In this document: positions 24,580-34,774 of the stretch, piece after piece
Position numbering within the stretch: position 1 is the stretch's first letter
Layout: the number at the start of each line of letters is the position of its first letter
From: Pseudomonas sediminis
Lineage (GTDB): Bacteria; Pseudomonadota; Gammaproteobacteria; Pseudomonadales; Pseudomonadaceae
Assembly (NCBI RefSeq): GCF_039555755.1
Contig: NZ_CP154631.1
Location: 1,302,001 to 1,366,000 of the forward strand
Direction of reading: 5' to 3'
Length of the DNA: 64,000 nucleotides
Made by a program: the position numbers and the translations under genes
The notes under the pieces: generated by a model
What the model saw: only the letters and a program-made list of their open reading frames with translations
The model's database searches: none
What the model was told of the DNA's origin: nothing

Positions 24580-26556
24580 ATGAGCATGGAACGTCTCAGC
24601 CAGCAGGTTGACGCCTACGTCGCCTGGAAACGCGAACTGATGCGCGAGATCACGCGTTATCGCAGCTGGCTGGAGCACAACCGGCTCAACTCCGAGGCGG
24701 TTCAGGCCAAGCTCGAACGCGCGCTGAAGATCCTGCGTACCGACCACATCACCCTGGCTTTCGTCGGCGAGTTCTCGCGCGGCAAGACCGAGCTGATCAA
24801 CAGCCTGTTCTTCTCCGAATACGGCCAGCGCATGCTGCCTTCGCATGCCGGGCGCACCACCATGTGCCCCACCGAGCTGTTCTTCGACCCACGCTCGGAG
24901 CGCCCCTACATTCGTCTGCTGCCGATCGAGACCCGTACGGCCTCGGCCAGCGTCGCGCAGTTCAAGCGTATTCCCCGGCACTGGGTGAACATCCCGCTGG
25001 ACATCAGCGACCCGGCCAACATGGCGCTGGCTTTCAGCCAGGTGGCCAAGACCAAAGCCATGCCGGTGGAACAGGCGATCCAGCTCGGCTTCCACCCAGA
25101 CATGCTCGAAGGCACCGGCAAACGCGGCCAGGTGCTGGTGCCGGCCTGGCGCCATGCGATGGTCAACTTCGATCATCCGCTGCTGCGCCAGGGCTTGCGT
25201 ATTCTCGACACCCCCGGCCTAAACGCCTTGGGCAGTGAACCCGAGCTGACCCTGTCGATGCTGCCCAATGCCCAGGCGATCATCTTCCTGCTGTCCGCCG
25301 ATACCGGCGTCACCGCCAGCGATATGCACATCTGGCAACAGCACATTCGTCAGCTCGACGAAGACACCCGAACCAGCCTGTTTGCCGTACTGAACAAGAT
25401 CGACGTGCTATGGGACGACCTGGCAGGCGAGACTTTCGTGCAGAACGCCATCGGCCAGATCCAGAGCGCCACCGCCAAACAGCTGGGCATCGCCAAGCAG
25501 GACGTGCTGCCGCTGTCGGCCAAGCAGGCGCTGCTGGCCAAGGTGCGCAAGGACGAGGCGCTGCTGGCTCGCAGCCAGATGGCCAACCTGGAAACCTTAC
25601 TGTGCGAGCGCATTGTGGCGCAGAAGGAGCGCCTGATCGAAGATCATGTGGTGCGCCAGGTCCTGGCGCTGCTGAACAACAGCCAGCATGTGCTCAACCT
25701 GCGCCTGGAGAAGGTCGGCGAACAACTGGCCTTGCTCGGCAATCATCAGCAGGACAACGGCCAACTGCTGTTCGAGCTGACCGCCAAGACCAAGGAAGAC
25801 CACAACCAGCACCACAAGCGCCTGCTCGGCCTGAAGACCAACCAGCGCCTGCTGCAACGCCAGGGCCAGTTGCTGCGTCATGCGGCACGCGCCGAGCGTC
25901 TGGAGCAACACCTGAACGAGGTGCGTCGCAACCTCACCGGCAGTTGGACCACCCTCGGCATCAACCAGGCCATCCTGCATTTCTTCCGCGCCGTCGAGCA
26001 GGACCTGCACAACCTGGAGCACGAAGCGGAGATGGCCAACAAGATGGTCGCCGCCATCTATCGCCGACACAACGAAGAAAGCCCGCTGGGCGGCGTCGAT
26101 GCGCCGCAGTTCAAGATCCAGCGCTACCTGCGCGAGCTGAAGAAGCTGCAGGACAAGGGCGATCAGTTCCGCCTGCACGTGAAAACGTTGCTCACCGAAC
26201 AACGCAGCCTGACCCGACGTTTCTTCGCCACCCTGGCCCAGGAGGTGATCGGCCTGCACCAGCGCCTGCGCCTGGACGCCGAACAGTGGGCCGCCGATGC
26301 ACTGATGCCGCTGATGCAGCACACCCTGGAACACAAGCAGATGCTGGAAAGCCACATGCTGCGCCTCAAGGCGCTGGCCCAGGAAACCCAGCAAACGCGC
26401 AAGCGCAGCCTGCAACTTGCGCGCTACCAGGAAGAGCTGGAGCAGCAACTGGCCCAGGCCAGCGACATGCTCCGCGTGCTGCGCCGCCCGGCACCAGTGC
26501 AGCGCCAGGGCAAGGTGGTCAGCCTGCCGGTGGCGGCACGGCAACAAAGCCAGTAG
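24580..26556 (+). CDS. Bacterial dynamin-like GTPase
   Basis: A 658-residue large GTPase, presumably acting at the membrane. The start at 24580 follows GAGAGGAGAG; longer readings are rejected. The GTPase domain has G1 GEFSRGKT (63-70), switch-region threonines (GRTTMCPTEL), G3 DTPG (210-213) and G4 NKID (272-275). After about residue 340 the protein is almost all helix, with long Glu/Gln/Leu/Arg heptad-like stretches (dynamin stalk) and HHKRLLGLK and related basic segments; no obvious transmembrane helix. Family roles include membrane fusion, stress repair and phage defence. It lies between yggU and metX, where I do not recall it in P. aeruginosa, so it may be a lineage-specific insertion. 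Confidence 0.85.
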   Translation: MSMERLSQQVDAYVAWKRELMREITRYRSWLEHNRLNSEAVQAKLERALKILRTDHITLAFVGEFSRGKTELINSLFFSEYGQRMLPSHAGRTTMCPTELFFDPRSERPYIRLLPIETRTASASVAQFKRIPRHWVNIPLDISDPANMALAFSQVAKTKAMPVEQAIQLGFHPDMLEGTGKRGQVLVPAWRHAMVNFDHPLLRQGLRILDTPGLNALGSEPELTLSMLPNAQAIIFLLSADTGVTASDMHIWQQHIRQLDEDTRTSLFAVLNKIDVLWDDLAGETFVQNAIGQIQSATAKQLGIAKQDVLPLSAKQALLAKVRKDEALLARSQMANLETLLCERIVAQKERLIEDHVVRQVLALLNNSQHVLNLRLEKVGEQLALLGNHQQDNGQLLFELTAKTKEDHNQHHKRLLGLKTNQRLLQRQGQLLRHAARAERLEQHLNEVRRNLTGSWTTLGINQAILHFFRAVEQDLHNLEHEAEMANKMVAAIYRRHNEESPLGGVDAPQFKIQRYLRELKKLQDKGDQFRLHVKTLLTEQRSLTRRFFATLAQEVIGLHQRLRLDAEQWAADALMPLMQHTLEHKQMLESHMLRLKALAQETQQTRKRSLQLARYQEELEQQLAQASDMLRVLRRPAPVQRQGKVVSLPVAARQQSQ

Positions 26557-26640
26557 CACAAGCGGGCGGCATGCTCGCTTGCCGCTACCGGCGGTGCTCT
26601 TTAGACTGGCGCCCTCCTCCGATTCATTAGCAGCGCCTCC

Positions 26641-27780
26641 ATGCCCACTGCCTTTCCCGAAGATTCCGTCGGCCTGGTCAGCCCCCAGGTGTTCCGTTTC
26701 AGCGAGCCATTGGCGCTCGCCTGCGGGCGTAGCCTGGCCGAGTACGAACTGGTCGTCGAAACCTATGGCGAGCTGAACGCCGCGCGCAGCAATGCCGTGC
26801 TGATCTGCCATGCCCTGTCCGGCCACCATCACGCCGCCGGCTACCACAGCCCGGATGATCGCAAACCCGGCTGGTGGGACAGCTGCATCGGCCCCGGCAA
26901 GCCAATCGACACCAACAAGTTCTTCGTCGTCAGCCTCAACAACCTCGGCGGCTGCAACGGTTCTACCGGCCCGAGTAGCACCAACCCGGCAACCGGCAAA
27001 CCCTATGGCGCCGACTTCCCGGTGATGACCGTGGAAGACTGGGTACACAGCCAGGCGCGCCTGGCCGATGTGCTCGGCATCGAGCAATGGGCAGCGGTGA
27101 TCGGCGGCAGCCTGGGCGGCATGCAGGCCATGCAGTGGACCATCAGCTACCCAGAGCGCGTGCGTCACTGCCTGGCCATCGCCTCGGCGCCCAAGCTGTC
27201 GGCGCAGAACATCGCCTTCAACGAAGTGGCGCGCCAGGCGATTCTCACGGACCCGGAATTCCATGGCGGGCATTTCCAGGAACAAGGCGTTATCCCCAAG
27301 CGCGGCCTCATGCTTGCGCGCATGGTCGGGCACATCACCTACCTGTCCGATGACGCCATGGGCGAGAAATTCGGCCGTGGCCTGAAGAGCGAAAAGCTCA
27401 ACTACGACTTCCACAGCGTCGAGTTCCAGGTGGAAAGCTACCTGCGCTACCAGGGTGAGGAATTCTCCGGCCGCTTCGACGCCAATACTTATCTGCTGAT
27501 GACCAAGGCCCTGGATTACTTCGACCCGGCCGCCGCCAACGAAGGCGACCTGGCCAAGACCCTGGCTGTGGCCAAGGCGGACTTCTGCCTGATGTCCTTC
27601 ACCACCGACTGGCGCTTCTCCCCTGCCCGCTCGCGAGAGATCGTCGACGCGCTGACGGCGGCGAAGAAGAACGTCTGCTATCTGGAGATCGACGCACCGC
27701 AGGGCCACGACGCCTTCCTCATGCCGATCCCGCGTTACCTGCAGTCATTCGGCAGCTACATGAAGCGAATCGAGGTATGA
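26641..27780 (+). CDS. metX: Homoserine O-acyltransferase (MetX family)
   Basis: First committed step of methionine synthesis: acylates homoserine. The protein has 379 residues and an alpha/beta-hydrolase fold. The catalytic triad is Ser157 (GGSLGGMQ), Asp323 (TTDWRF) and His356 (QGHDAF). MetX-named enzymes in pseudomonads are reported to use succinyl-CoA rather than acetyl-CoA; the sequence alone does not let me decide. No clear ribosome binding site is seen. It overlaps or abuts metW, the usual partner. Confidence 0.96.
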   Translation: MPTAFPEDSVGLVSPQVFRFSEPLALACGRSLAEYELVVETYGELNAARSNAVLICHALSGHHHAAGYHSPDDRKPGWWDSCIGPGKPIDTNKFFVVSLNNLGGCNGSTGPSSTNPATGKPYGADFPVMTVEDWVHSQARLADVLGIEQWAAVIGGSLGGMQAMQWTISYPERVRHCLAIASAPKLSAQNIAFNEVARQAILTDPEFHGGHFQEQGVIPKRGLMLARMVGHITYLSDDAMGEKFGRGLKSEKLNYDFHSVEFQVESYLRYQGEEFSGRFDANTYLLMTKALDYFDPAAANEGDLAKTLAVAKADFCLMSFTTDWRFSPARSREIVDALTAAKKNVCYLEIDAPQGHDAFLMPIPRYLQSFGSYMKRIEV

Positions 27781-27782
27781 GC

Positions 27783-28403
27783 ATGCGTGCGGATCTGGAC
27801 ATCATCCAGGAATGGATCGCCCCGGGCAGCCGTGTGCTCGACCTGGGCTGCGGCGACGGCGAACTGCTCGCCTGGCTGCGTGACAACAAGCAGGTTTCCG
27901 GCTACGGCCTGGAAATCGACCCGGACAAGATCGCCTTGTGCATCGAGCGCGGCGTCAACGTCATCGAGCAGAACCTCGACCTGGGCCTGGGCAACTTCGC
28001 CAGCAACAGCTTCGATGTGGTGGTCATGACCCAGTCGCTGCAAGCGCTGCACTACCCGGACAAAGTGCTGGCCGAGATGCTGCGCGTCGGCAAGACCTGC
28101 ATCATCACCTTCCCCAACTTCGGCCACTGGCGCTGCCGCTGGTACCTGACGACAAAAGGTCGCATGCCGGTGTCGGACTTCCTGCCCTACACCTGGTACA
28201 ACACACCGAACATCCACTTCTGCACCTTCGAGGACTTCGAGCGCCTGTGCCACGCCCAGGGTGCCCGTGTGGAAGAACGCCTGGCGGTGGACCGTGACCA
28301 TCGCCATGGCCTGGCAAGCCGCATCTGGCCCAACCTGCTGGGCGAGATCGGCATCTACCGCATCAGCGGCGCGGACCTGTCCGCCCACCGCGTCGCGGTC
28401 TGA
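27783..28403 (+). CDS. metW: Methionine biosynthesis protein MetW
   Basis: A 206-residue methyltransferase-fold protein needed with MetX for methionine synthesis in pseudomonads and related bacteria. SAM-type motif VLDLGCGDGELL lies near the N-terminus, with GYGLEIDPDK and DVVVMTQSLQAL. The ATG at 27783 is preferred because GAGG lies seven bases ahead; an ATG at 27777 overlaps the metX stop but is too close to that site. Its exact reaction is not established. Confidence 0.94.
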   Translation: MRADLDIIQEWIAPGSRVLDLGCGDGELLAWLRDNKQVSGYGLEIDPDKIALCIERGVNVIEQNLDLGLGNFASNSFDVVVMTQSLQALHYPDKVLAEMLRVGKTCIITFPNFGHWRCRWYLTTKGRMPVSDFLPYTWYNTPNIHFCTFEDFERLCHAQGARVEERLAVDRDHRHGLASRIWPNLLGEIGIYRISGADLSAHRVAV

Positions 28404-28417
28404 ACGAGGAGAACAAC

Positions 28418-28834
28418 ATGCGCCGCATCATTCCCTTCCTGATCGCCCTGTGCCTGGCCCTGCCGGCCGCCGCCGAGCGCAAACAAAGCTTCGGCGATCT
28501 CGACGTGCACTACAGCGTGTTCAATTCCAGCTTCATCCAGCCGGATATCGCCAGCGCCTCCGGCCTGGTACGCAGCAAGACCCAGGGCGTGATCAACGTC
28601 GCCGTGCTCAAGGCCGGCAAGCCCAGCACTGCAGTGGTCGGTGGCGAGGTGAAGGACCTGTTGGGCAAGAGCACCGCACTGACGTTCCGCCAAGTCACCG
28701 AAGGCGAGGCCATCTATTACCTGGCGCAGTTCCCCTTCAAGACCCGCGAAATGCTCAGCTTCACCCTGAACGTGCGCCAGGGTGATGACGCACACCGCAT
28801 CACCTTCAACCAGGAAATGTTCCCGGATGACTAA
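28418..28834 (+). CDS. Secreted DUF4426 protein
   Basis: A 138-residue periplasmic protein with a clear signal peptide ([19 protein letters not shown], cleaved near AE). The mature part is beta-rich ([31 protein letters not shown]) and ends FNQEMFPDD. Function unknown. It sits in the conserved run metW-DUF4426-rdgB-hemW, follows GAGGAG, and overlaps rdgB by eight bases. Confidence 0.9.
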   Translation: MRRIIPFLIALCLALPAAAERKQSFGDLDVHYSVFNSSFIQPDIASASGLVRSKTQGVINVAVLKAGKPSTAVVGGEVKDLLGKSTALTFRQVTEGEAIYYLAQFPFKTREMLSFTLNVRQGDDAHRITFNQEMFPDD

Positions 28835-29435
28835 GCCAGTGAGTGGTTTCAAGGAGCTGGTCCTGGCCAGCCATAACGCCGGCAAGCTCAAGGAGTTGCA
28901 GGCCATGCTCGGCGACGCCGTGCGCGTGCGTTCAATTGGCGAATTCAGCCAGGTCGAACCGGAAGAGATCGGCCTGTCGTTCGTCGAGAATGCCATCCTC
29001 AAGGCGCGCAACGCCGCGCGCATCTCCGGTTTGCCGGCACTGGCCGACGACTCCGGCCTGGCGGTGGACGCCCTCGGCGGCGCCCCCGGCATCTACTCGG
29101 CGCGCTATGCCGATGGCCAGGGCGACGCGGCGAACAACACCAAGCTGCTCGATGCCCTGAAAGACGTGCCGGACGCCGAGCGCGGCGCCCAGTTCGTCTG
29201 CGCCCTGGCGCTGGTTCGACATGCCGACGATCCACTGCCGATCCTCTGCGAAGGCCTGTGGCACGGCAGCATCCTGCATGAGGCACGTGGCGAGCACGGC
29301 TTCGGCTACGATCCACTGTTCTGGGTGCCGGAAGGTGAGTGCTCCAGCGCCGAAATGCCGCCTGAGCAAAAGAACCGCCTCAGTCACCGCGCCCGCGCCA
29401 TGGCCCTGCTCAAGCAGCGCCTGGGGCTGGCATGA
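28827..29435 (+). CDS. rdgB: dITP/XTP pyrophosphatase
   Basis: House-cleaning NTPase (HAM1 family) that hydrolyses dITP, ITP and XTP to monophosphates, keeping deaminated purines out of DNA. The protein has 202 residues from [29 protein letters not shown] binds the triphosphate, [12 protein letters not shown] the metal, and [12 protein letters not shown] the base. The C-terminal [10 protein letters not shown] completes the site. It overlaps both neighbours (ATGA with hemW), so it is in the same operon. Confidence 0.96.
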   Translation: MTKPVSGFKELVLASHNAGKLKELQAMLGDAVRVRSIGEFSQVEPEEIGLSFVENAILKARNAARISGLPALADDSGLAVDALGGAPGIYSARYADGQGDAANNTKLLDALKDVPDAERGAQFVCALALVRHADDPLPILCEGLWHGSILHEARGEHGFGYDPLFWVPEGECSSAEMPPEQKNRLSHRARAMALLKQRLGLA

Positions 29436-30592
29436 GCGATTCCGCTGGCGGGAGTTTCCTGCTCCCGCCCCTGGCGCTCTACATCCACATCCCGTGGTGC
29501 GTGCGCAAATGCCCCTACTGCGACTTCAACTCCCACGCCGCCGGGCCGACGCTGCCTGAAGAAGAGTACGTCGACGCGCTGCTGGCCGACCTCGATATCG
29601 ACCTGCAGCACGTCCATGGCCGGCAACTGACCTCGATCTTCTTCGGCGGCGGCACGCCCAGCCTGTTCTCCGACCGCGCCCTGGGCCGTTTGCTGGAAGG
29701 CGTAGAGCAACGTGTCGGCTTTGCGCCGGATATCGAAATCACCCTGGAGGCCAACCCTGGCACCTTCGAGCAAGCCAAGTTCAAGGGCTACCGGGCGCTG
29801 GGTATCAATCGCCTGTCTATCGGCGTGCAGAGTTTTCAGGAAGCCAAGCTCAAGGCACTGGGGCGCATCCACGATGGCGGCGAAGCCATCCGCGCTGCCG
29901 ACATGGCCCGCGCCGCCGGCTTCGACAACTTCAACCTCGATCTGATGCACGGCCTGCCCGAGCAGAGCATCGAGGACGCCCTGTTCGACCTGCGCACCGC
30001 CATCAGCCAGGGCCCGACGCACCTGTCCTGGTACCAGCTGACCATGGAGCCGAACACGGTGTTCTGGAGCCAGCCGCCAACGCTTCCCGAGGACGATCTG
30101 CTGTGGGATATCCAGGAAGCCGGCCAGGCCCTGCTCGCGGCCGAAGGCTACGCGCAGTACGAAGTGTCCGCCTACGCCAAGCCTGGCAAACAGGCACGAC
30201 ATAACCTCAACTACTGGACTTTTGGTGATTTCCTCGGCATCGGCGCTGGCGCCCACGCCAAGCTGAGCACACGTGCGGGGCGTATCCAGCGCACCTGGAA
30301 AACTCGCCTACCGAAGGACTACCTCGACCCAGCCAAGGCATTCCAGGCCGGCGAACGCCTGCTGGAAGCTGACGAGTTGCCCTTCGAGTTTCTGATGAAC
30401 GTGCTGCGCCTGACCGAAGGTGCACCGGCCGAACTGTTCAGCCAGCGCACTGGCCTGCCTTTGCAGCAGCTCGAACAGGCGCGCCGCGAAGCCGAACGCC
30501 AGGGGCTGCTGCAGGCCGATCCAGCCCGCCTGGCAGCTACCACCAAGGGGCAACTGTTCCTCAACGATCTGCTGCAGCAGTTCCTGGCGTAG
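29432..30592 (+). CDS. hemW: Radical SAM heme chaperone HemW
   Basis: Cytoplasmic 4Fe-4S radical SAM protein that binds heme and delivers it to respiratory enzymes; often misnamed oxygen-independent coproporphyrinogen oxidase. The protein has 386 residues. The cluster ligands Cys23-x3-Cys27-x2-Cys30 (CVRKCPYC) lie at the start with no extra N-terminal region, the HemW rather than HemN pattern. [25 protein letters not shown] and DLMHGLPEQ follow. Its ATG overlaps the rdgB stop. Confidence 0.95.
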   Translation: MSDSAGGSFLLPPLALYIHIPWCVRKCPYCDFNSHAAGPTLPEEEYVDALLADLDIDLQHVHGRQLTSIFFGGGTPSLFSDRALGRLLEGVEQRVGFAPDIEITLEANPGTFEQAKFKGYRALGINRLSIGVQSFQEAKLKALGRIHDGGEAIRAADMARAAGFDNFNLDLMHGLPEQSIEDALFDLRTAISQGPTHLSWYQLTMEPNTVFWSQPPTLPEDDLLWDIQEAGQALLAAEGYAQYEVSAYAKPGKQARHNLNYWTFGDFLGIGAGAHAKLSTRAGRIQRTWKTRLPKDYLDPAKAFQAGERLLEADELPFEFLMNVLRLTEGAPAELFSQRTGLPLQQLEQARREAERQGLLQADPARLAATTKGQLFLNDLLQQFLA

Positions 30593-30681
30593 TTCACCCA
30601 CAGAGCGGCATGAATCCGGTAGGCTAGCGCGCCTGATTCGCGCGGCCATTGCTCACGTCGCGCTGCACTGAAGGAGCCCGC

Positions 30682-31005
30682 ATGGATCTGCTACTGGACC
30701 TGATCGTCACCCTTTCGCGCTGGAGCCGCAGCCACCTCAGCGATATTTCCCTGGCCATCATGGCCACGTTGCTGGTGCTGTTCGGCCCCGCCATCAACGC
30801 CTGGGTTCAACGCACCATCGGTAATCTCAATTTCGTCCTGCGTACCTTGCTGTTCGTGGTGTTCTGCGCGGTCGGCTATGGCCTGGCCATCGTCTTCCTC
30901 ACGCCCTGGCTGGCCAAGGGCCTGGCGCACTTCAACAACTACACGCTGGCGCCAGTGCTGATTCTGATCTTCGCGGTCATCGGCATACTCGCCGACCGCA
31001 ATTAG
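30682..31005 (+). CDS. DUF3392 membrane protein
   Basis: A 107-residue inner-membrane protein starting at 30682 after AAGGAG. It has an N-terminal amphipathic segment (MDLLLDLIVTLSRWSRSHLS) and three predicted membrane helices (about 22-42, 52-74, 82-103). Function unknown; it commonly follows hemW in pseudomonads. No cysteines or charged catalytic clusters are visible. Confidence 0.9.
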   Translation: MDLLLDLIVTLSRWSRSHLSDISLAIMATLLVLFGPAINAWVQRTIGNLNFVLRTLLFVVFCAVGYGLAIVFLTPWLAKGLAHFNNYTLAPVLILIFAVIGILADRN

Positions 31006-31030
31006 CGGGCGCAGCGCACAGGCTGCCCCA

Positions 31031-31579
31031 TCAACCTTGCAGCCACACCATCACCTGCTCAACCAATTGCGCAGGGGGGGCATGCGTCGAATCCAGGCGC
31101 AGCAACGGACACGTCAGGTGCTGCTCGATCCAGGTCTCGTGCATGAGTCGGCTGCGCGTGTGCCGGTCGCCCTGCTCGTAGCCGGCCGCCCAGTCGAGAA
31201 AGGCCAGACTCTGGGCGTGCATATCGCCGCCCGGTTCAATTCGTTCGCCGTAGCGCTGCGCCTCGCGCTGACGTAGCCGGTGCATGCGCTCGTCATCGTC
31301 CAGATGCAGGAACAGTGCATGACTGAACGACGGGATCAATGCCTCTCCCCAACTGCATAGAGAGCCACTCAACACCCAGCTCGACGCCTGCGCGGCGCAC
31401 TCGCGGATCAACTCCACCCGTTGTGGTGGTGGACGCTTGTGCAGGTACGGCGGCTCGCTGGGTAACCAGTAGAAGTCGTCGGTATCGAGGTGCAGCCAGC
31501 CGCAGCTATTGGACAGGGCATTGCCCAGCGTGGTGGTACCGGAGCCGGATGCGCCGAATATATGCAATCTGATGCTCAT
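31031..31579 (-). CDS. Adenylate-kinase-like P-loop protein
   Basis: A 182-residue cytoplasmic P-loop protein starting at 31579 after GGGAGG. Walker A is GASGSGTT (9-16). HLDTDDFYW follows, and WVLSGSLCSWGEALIP with FLHLDDDERMHRLRQREAQRYG looks like the AMP-binding and lid region of small nucleotide kinases. It resembles the group often annotated adenylate kinase or shikimate kinase-like, but the true Adk is normally elsewhere and longer, so the substrate is unknown. It is convergent with the DUF3392 gene. Confidence 0.8.
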   Translation of the reverse strand: MSIRLHIFGASGSGTTTLGNALSNSCGWLHLDTDDFYWLPSEPPYLHKRPPPQRVELIRECAAQASSWVLSGSLCSWGEALIPSFSHALFLHLDDDERMHRLRQREAQRYGERIEPGGDMHAQSLAFLDWAAGYEQGDRHTRSRLMHETWIEQHLTCPLLRLDSTHAPPAQLVEQVMVWLQG

Positions 31580-31611
31580 GCATCCTCCCTGATCAGATGC
31601 GCAAAAATACA

Positions 31612-31633
31612 GAAGCCGCCCAAAGGCGGCTTC
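31612..31633 (-). terminator. Intrinsic terminator downstream of the DUF1329 gene
   Basis: GAAGCCGCC, loop CAAA, GGCGGCTTC. Read on the minus strand the stem is followed by TGTATTTTTG, giving a U-rich tail just after the DUF1329 stop. Confidence 0.8.
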
Positions 31634-31652
31634 GTGAACGACCGTAGCCCCG

Positions 31653-32996
31653 TCAGTTGCCTTCGCGGCGCAGCGCCTGCGGGGTGAAGTCACGCGGGCT
31701 CAACCTGGCGTTGAAGTCGTACATCTTCTCGTTGTTATCCAGGCCGTCGGCGAAGTAGCGGCCGCCCTTGAGGTCATAGATGGTCTCCAGGGTCGAGCCG
31801 AACATCGGCACGTCGTAGTAGCTGATCGGGTGAGCTTCCTGCAGGCCGATCAGGTTGCCATTACGGTCATACAGATCGACCGCGAGGATCTGCCAGCTGT
31901 CCTCGTCGAGATAGAAACGACGCTTGCCATACGGATGGCTGAAGCCGGTGCGCAGGTCCGCCTCCACCACCCAGACGCGGTGCAACTCGTAACGCAGCAA
32001 TTCCGGATTGATGTGCTTGGCCTGCAGGATGTCGGCGTAGGGAATGCCCTTCTGGTGCACGGCATAGCTGTTGTAGGGCACCAGCATCTCGCGCTTGCCC
32101 AGCAGCTGCCATTCGTAGCGATCCGGTGCGCCATTGTAGGAGTCAACCTGGTCGGCAGTGGCCATGCCATTGGTGTCGGGTTGCAGGGTGTCGTAGGCAA
32201 GCATCGGCAGGCGGCGCACACGGCGCTCACCACGATTGAAGCGCCAGGCCTTGCGAATCGCCAGCACCTGGTCGAGGGTCTCCTGCACCACCAGCGCCGA
32301 GCCGGCCAGCTTGGCCGGCGCTACCACCTTGTACTTGTAATAGAACAGGGTGTTGTCCAGATCCTGCGGGGCAACGCCTTCGCGGCCATAGAGGAAGTAG
32401 ACGTCGCGCTCGAGCTTGAGCAGGTTGTAGCTACCGTTGGCGAGCACCGCCGCCTGGTTGGTGGCCATGCTGATCTGGTCGCCGCGGTAACGCATGACGT
32501 GGTTCCAGATGGCCTCCTGGCCGGTCTGCGGCAGAGGGAACGGCACGCCGGCAGCTGCGCCCTGCACACCATTGCCACCGGAAATCAGCTCGGCATTCTG
32601 TGCATTGAAACGCGTGGCGTCATAGATACGCTGCGGCGCAGCAGCGCTGCGGCGGGTCGGGAAGACCCGCAGGTAGAAGCTGGGGTTTTCCTGCAGCAGG
32701 GTCTTGAGGCCGATCGGCAGTTGCGGTTCGTACTGCGCCAGGTTCTGGCTGTCGACGCGATACAGCAGTTTGTCGCCTGCGTATGGGTCCGGGTGGTGCA
32801 TGCCGGGCTGGTAGCCGGCTGGCGGAGTCGCCAGGCCGCCCGTCCAGGCGGGAATGGTGCCGGCAGCATTACCTGCCCGCTCGCCACCCAGTGGTGTCAG
32901 GTCCTGACCCAGACGCGCGGCCTGGCTGGCATCGACCTTGGCCTGGACCTGAAACGCCAGGGCAGTCAGCAGAAGAAGGGAAACCGATCTCAACAC
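31653..32996 (-). CDS. Exported DUF1329 protein
   Basis: A 447-residue exported protein. The GTG at 32996 is chosen because GAGGAG lies six bases upstream and it opens a good signal peptide (LLLLTALAFQVQA before KVDASQAARLG). DUF1329 features are the TPLGGERAGN start, the IPAWTGGL motif and many aromatic beta strands, as in outer-membrane lipoprotein-sorting-like folds. These genes usually sit beside a DUF1302 protein and are linked to hydrophobic substrate handling, but no DUF1302 gene is in the window, so this copy is an orphan. Confidence 0.88.
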   Translation of the reverse strand: MLRSVSLLLLTALAFQVQAKVDASQAARLGQDLTPLGGERAGNAAGTIPAWTGGLATPPAGYQPGMHHPDPYAGDKLLYRVDSQNLAQYEPQLPIGLKTLLQENPSFYLRVFPTRRSAAAPQRIYDATRFNAQNAELISGGNGVQGAAAGVPFPLPQTGQEAIWNHVMRYRGDQISMATNQAAVLANGSYNLLKLERDVYFLYGREGVAPQDLDNTLFYYKYKVVAPAKLAGSALVVQETLDQVLAIRKAWRFNRGERRVRRLPMLAYDTLQPDTNGMATADQVDSYNGAPDRYEWQLLGKREMLVPYNSYAVHQKGIPYADILQAKHINPELLRYELHRVWVVEADLRTGFSHPYGKRRFYLDEDSWQILAVDLYDRNGNLIGLQEAHPISYYDVPMFGSTLETIYDLKGGRYFADGLDNNEKMYDFNARLSPRDFTPQALRREGN

Positions 32997-33147
32997 AATG
33001 CTCTCCTCGCGGCACCATGCAAGCGGTGCCGCTAATGTCTGCGCGCCTTGCAGGCGCACTTATCGTTGTTGTGTCTTGCGGTGAGGCGCCGTCCTGGCCG
33101 TCGGGTTATCCCGATCTAATCGTGCATCCTGCCGGTTCTATATACGG

Positions 33148-33170
33148 GCGATCCCTACGGACAGGATCGC
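33148..33170 (-). terminator. Weak hairpin downstream of trmB
   Basis: GCGATCC (33148-33154) and GGATCGC (33164-33170) pair around nine bases, eight bases beyond the trmB stop on the minus strand. No U-run follows, so function as a terminator is uncertain. Confidence 0.4.
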
Positions 33171-33177
33171 TCGGCAA

Positions 33178-33894
33178 TCACTCCTGGCGCTGAAACTTCA
33201 GATCCCATACACCGTGGCCAAGGCGCTCGCCACGACGTTCGAACTTGGTAACCGGGCGCTCTTCTGGGCGCGGCACGTAAGTGCCATCGGCCGCCAGGTT
33301 GCGGTAGCCCGGCGCCGCGTTCATCACTTCGAGCATGTGCTCAGCATAGTTCTCCCAGTCGGTGGCCATGTGCAACACGCCGCCGACCTTCAGTTTGCTG
33401 CGCACCAGTTCGGCGAAAGCCGGCTGGACGATACGGCGCTTGTGATGACGCGACTTGTGCCAAGGGTCGGGGAAGAACAGCAGCACGCGATCGAGGCTGG
33501 CGTCGGCCACGCAGTCACGCAGCACCTCCAGCGCATCGCAGCTGTAGACCCGCAGGTTGCTGAGGTTTTGCGTCATCGCACCGTTGAGCAGCGCACCCAC
33601 GCCAGGCTTGTGTACCTCGACACCGATGAAATCCTGCTCAGGCGCAGCAGCAGCCATCTCCAGGGTGGAGTGGCCCATGCCGAAGCCGATCTCGAAGGTG
33701 CGCGGTGCGCTGCGACCGAACACTTGGTCGAAGTCGCGCAGGCCGTCTTCCAGCTCGAGGCCGAACAGCGGCCAGCCCTTGTCGATGCCACGCTGCTGAC
33801 CTTCGGTCATGCGCCCGGCACGCATCACGAAGCTCTTGATGGTACGGCGCTGGCGACCGTCTTCGGTCAGTTCGGGCTGTTGGGTATCGGTCAT
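33178..33894 (-). CDS. trmB: tRNA (guanine-46-N7)-methyltransferase
   Basis: Makes m7G46 in the tRNA variable loop using SAM. The protein has 238 residues. SAM motif [14 protein letters not shown] is followed by [12 protein letters not shown], and the catalytic stretch [17 protein letters not shown] carries the family DPW signature. Near the C-terminus [16 protein letters not shown] is typical. It follows thiG on the same strand after 67 bases, the usual thiS-thiG-trmB order. Confidence 0.96.
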   Translation of the reverse strand: MTDTQQPELTEDGRQRRTIKSFVMRAGRMTEGQQRGIDKGWPLFGLELEDGLRDFDQVFGRSAPRTFEIGFGMGHSTLEMAAAAPEQDFIGVEVHKPGVGALLNGAMTQNLSNLRVYSCDALEVLRDCVADASLDRVLLFFPDPWHKSRHHKRRIVQPAFAELVRSKLKVGGVLHMATDWENYAEHMLEVMNAAPGYRNLAADGTYVPRPEERPVTKFERRGERLGHGVWDLKFQRQE

Positions 33895-33961
33895 GCTGGA
33901 CTCTTGTAGATTGCGTTACGACTGGCGCGCCGGCGGACCGGCACGCAGCCAATCGTCATCC

Positions 33962-34756
33962 TTAGTTGATCAGGCCAGTCAGCGGCGACGACGCACTGGC
34001 ATAGAGTTTCTTCGGCATACGGCCGGCCAGGTAGGCCAGGCGACCGGCCTCGACGGCATGCTGCATGGCGCGCGCCATCAGCACCGGGTTCTGCGCTTCG
34101 GCGATGGCGCTGTTCATCAGCACCGCCTCGCAGCCCAGCTCCATGGCGATGGTGGCGTCGGAGGCAGTGCCCACGCCGGCATCGACCAGCACCGGCACCT
34201 TCGATTCCTCGAGGATGATGCGCAGGTTGTACGGGTTGCAGATACCCAGGCCGGAGCCGATCAAGCCGGCCAGCGGCATCACCGCGATGCAGCCGATCTC
34301 GGCCAATTGACGAGCGATGATCGGATCGTCGCTGGTGTACACCATCACATCGAAGCCATCCTTGACCAGCACTTCGGCGGCCTTGATGGTCTCGATGACG
34401 TTGGGGAACAGGGTTTTCTGGTCGGCCAGCACTTCCAGCTTGACCAGGTTGTGACCATCGAGCAGTTCGCGGGCCAGGCGGCAGGTGCGCACGGCCTCGA
34501 CCGCGTCATAGCAGCCGGCGGTATTGGGCAGGATGGTGTACTTGTCCGGGCTGATCACGTCGAGCAGGTTCGGCTCACCGGGATTCTGGCCGATGTTGGT
34601 GCGGCGTACCGCCACGGTGACGATCTCGGCGCCGGAAGCGGCGATGGCGTCGCGGGTCTCGTCCATATCCTTGTACTTGCCGGTACCGACCAGCAGGCGC
34701 GACTGGAACGTACGACCGGCCAGGGTGAAGGGCTTGTCGCTGCGAACTTGGCTCAT
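33962..34756 (-). CDS. thiG: Thiazole synthase
   Basis: Assembles the thiamin thiazole ring from 1-deoxyxylulose-5-phosphate, dehydroglycine and ThiS thiocarboxylate. The protein has 264 residues in a TIM barrel. Lys106 ([10 protein letters not shown]) forms the Schiff base with the sugar. Phosphate-binding loops are PLAGLIGSG and [19 protein letters not shown] precedes the start. It lies 18 bases after thiS in one operon. Confidence 0.97.
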   Translation of the reverse strand: MSQVRSDKPFTLAGRTFQSRLLVGTGKYKDMDETRDAIAASGAEIVTVAVRRTNIGQNPGEPNLLDVISPDKYTILPNTAGCYDAVEAVRTCRLARELLDGHNLVKLEVLADQKTLFPNVIETIKAAEVLVKDGFDVMVYTSDDPIIARQLAEIGCIAVMPLAGLIGSGLGICNPYNLRIILEESKVPVLVDAGVGTASDATIAMELGCEAVLMNSAIAEAQNPVLMARAMQHAVEAGRLAYLAGRMPKKLYASASSPLTGLIN

Positions 34757-34774
34757 GGAATACTCCTCGTGAGG

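Noticed and set aside
26557..26640. SAM-responsive riboswitch ahead of metX
   Set aside because: Too short and no recognisable aptamer core; only a weak GCGGCA/TGCCGC inverted pair is visible.
25597..27708. 703-codon open frame opposite the dynamin-like gene and metX
   Set aside because: Crosses two well-supported genes on the other strand with no recognisable domain; typical third-position-GC shadow.
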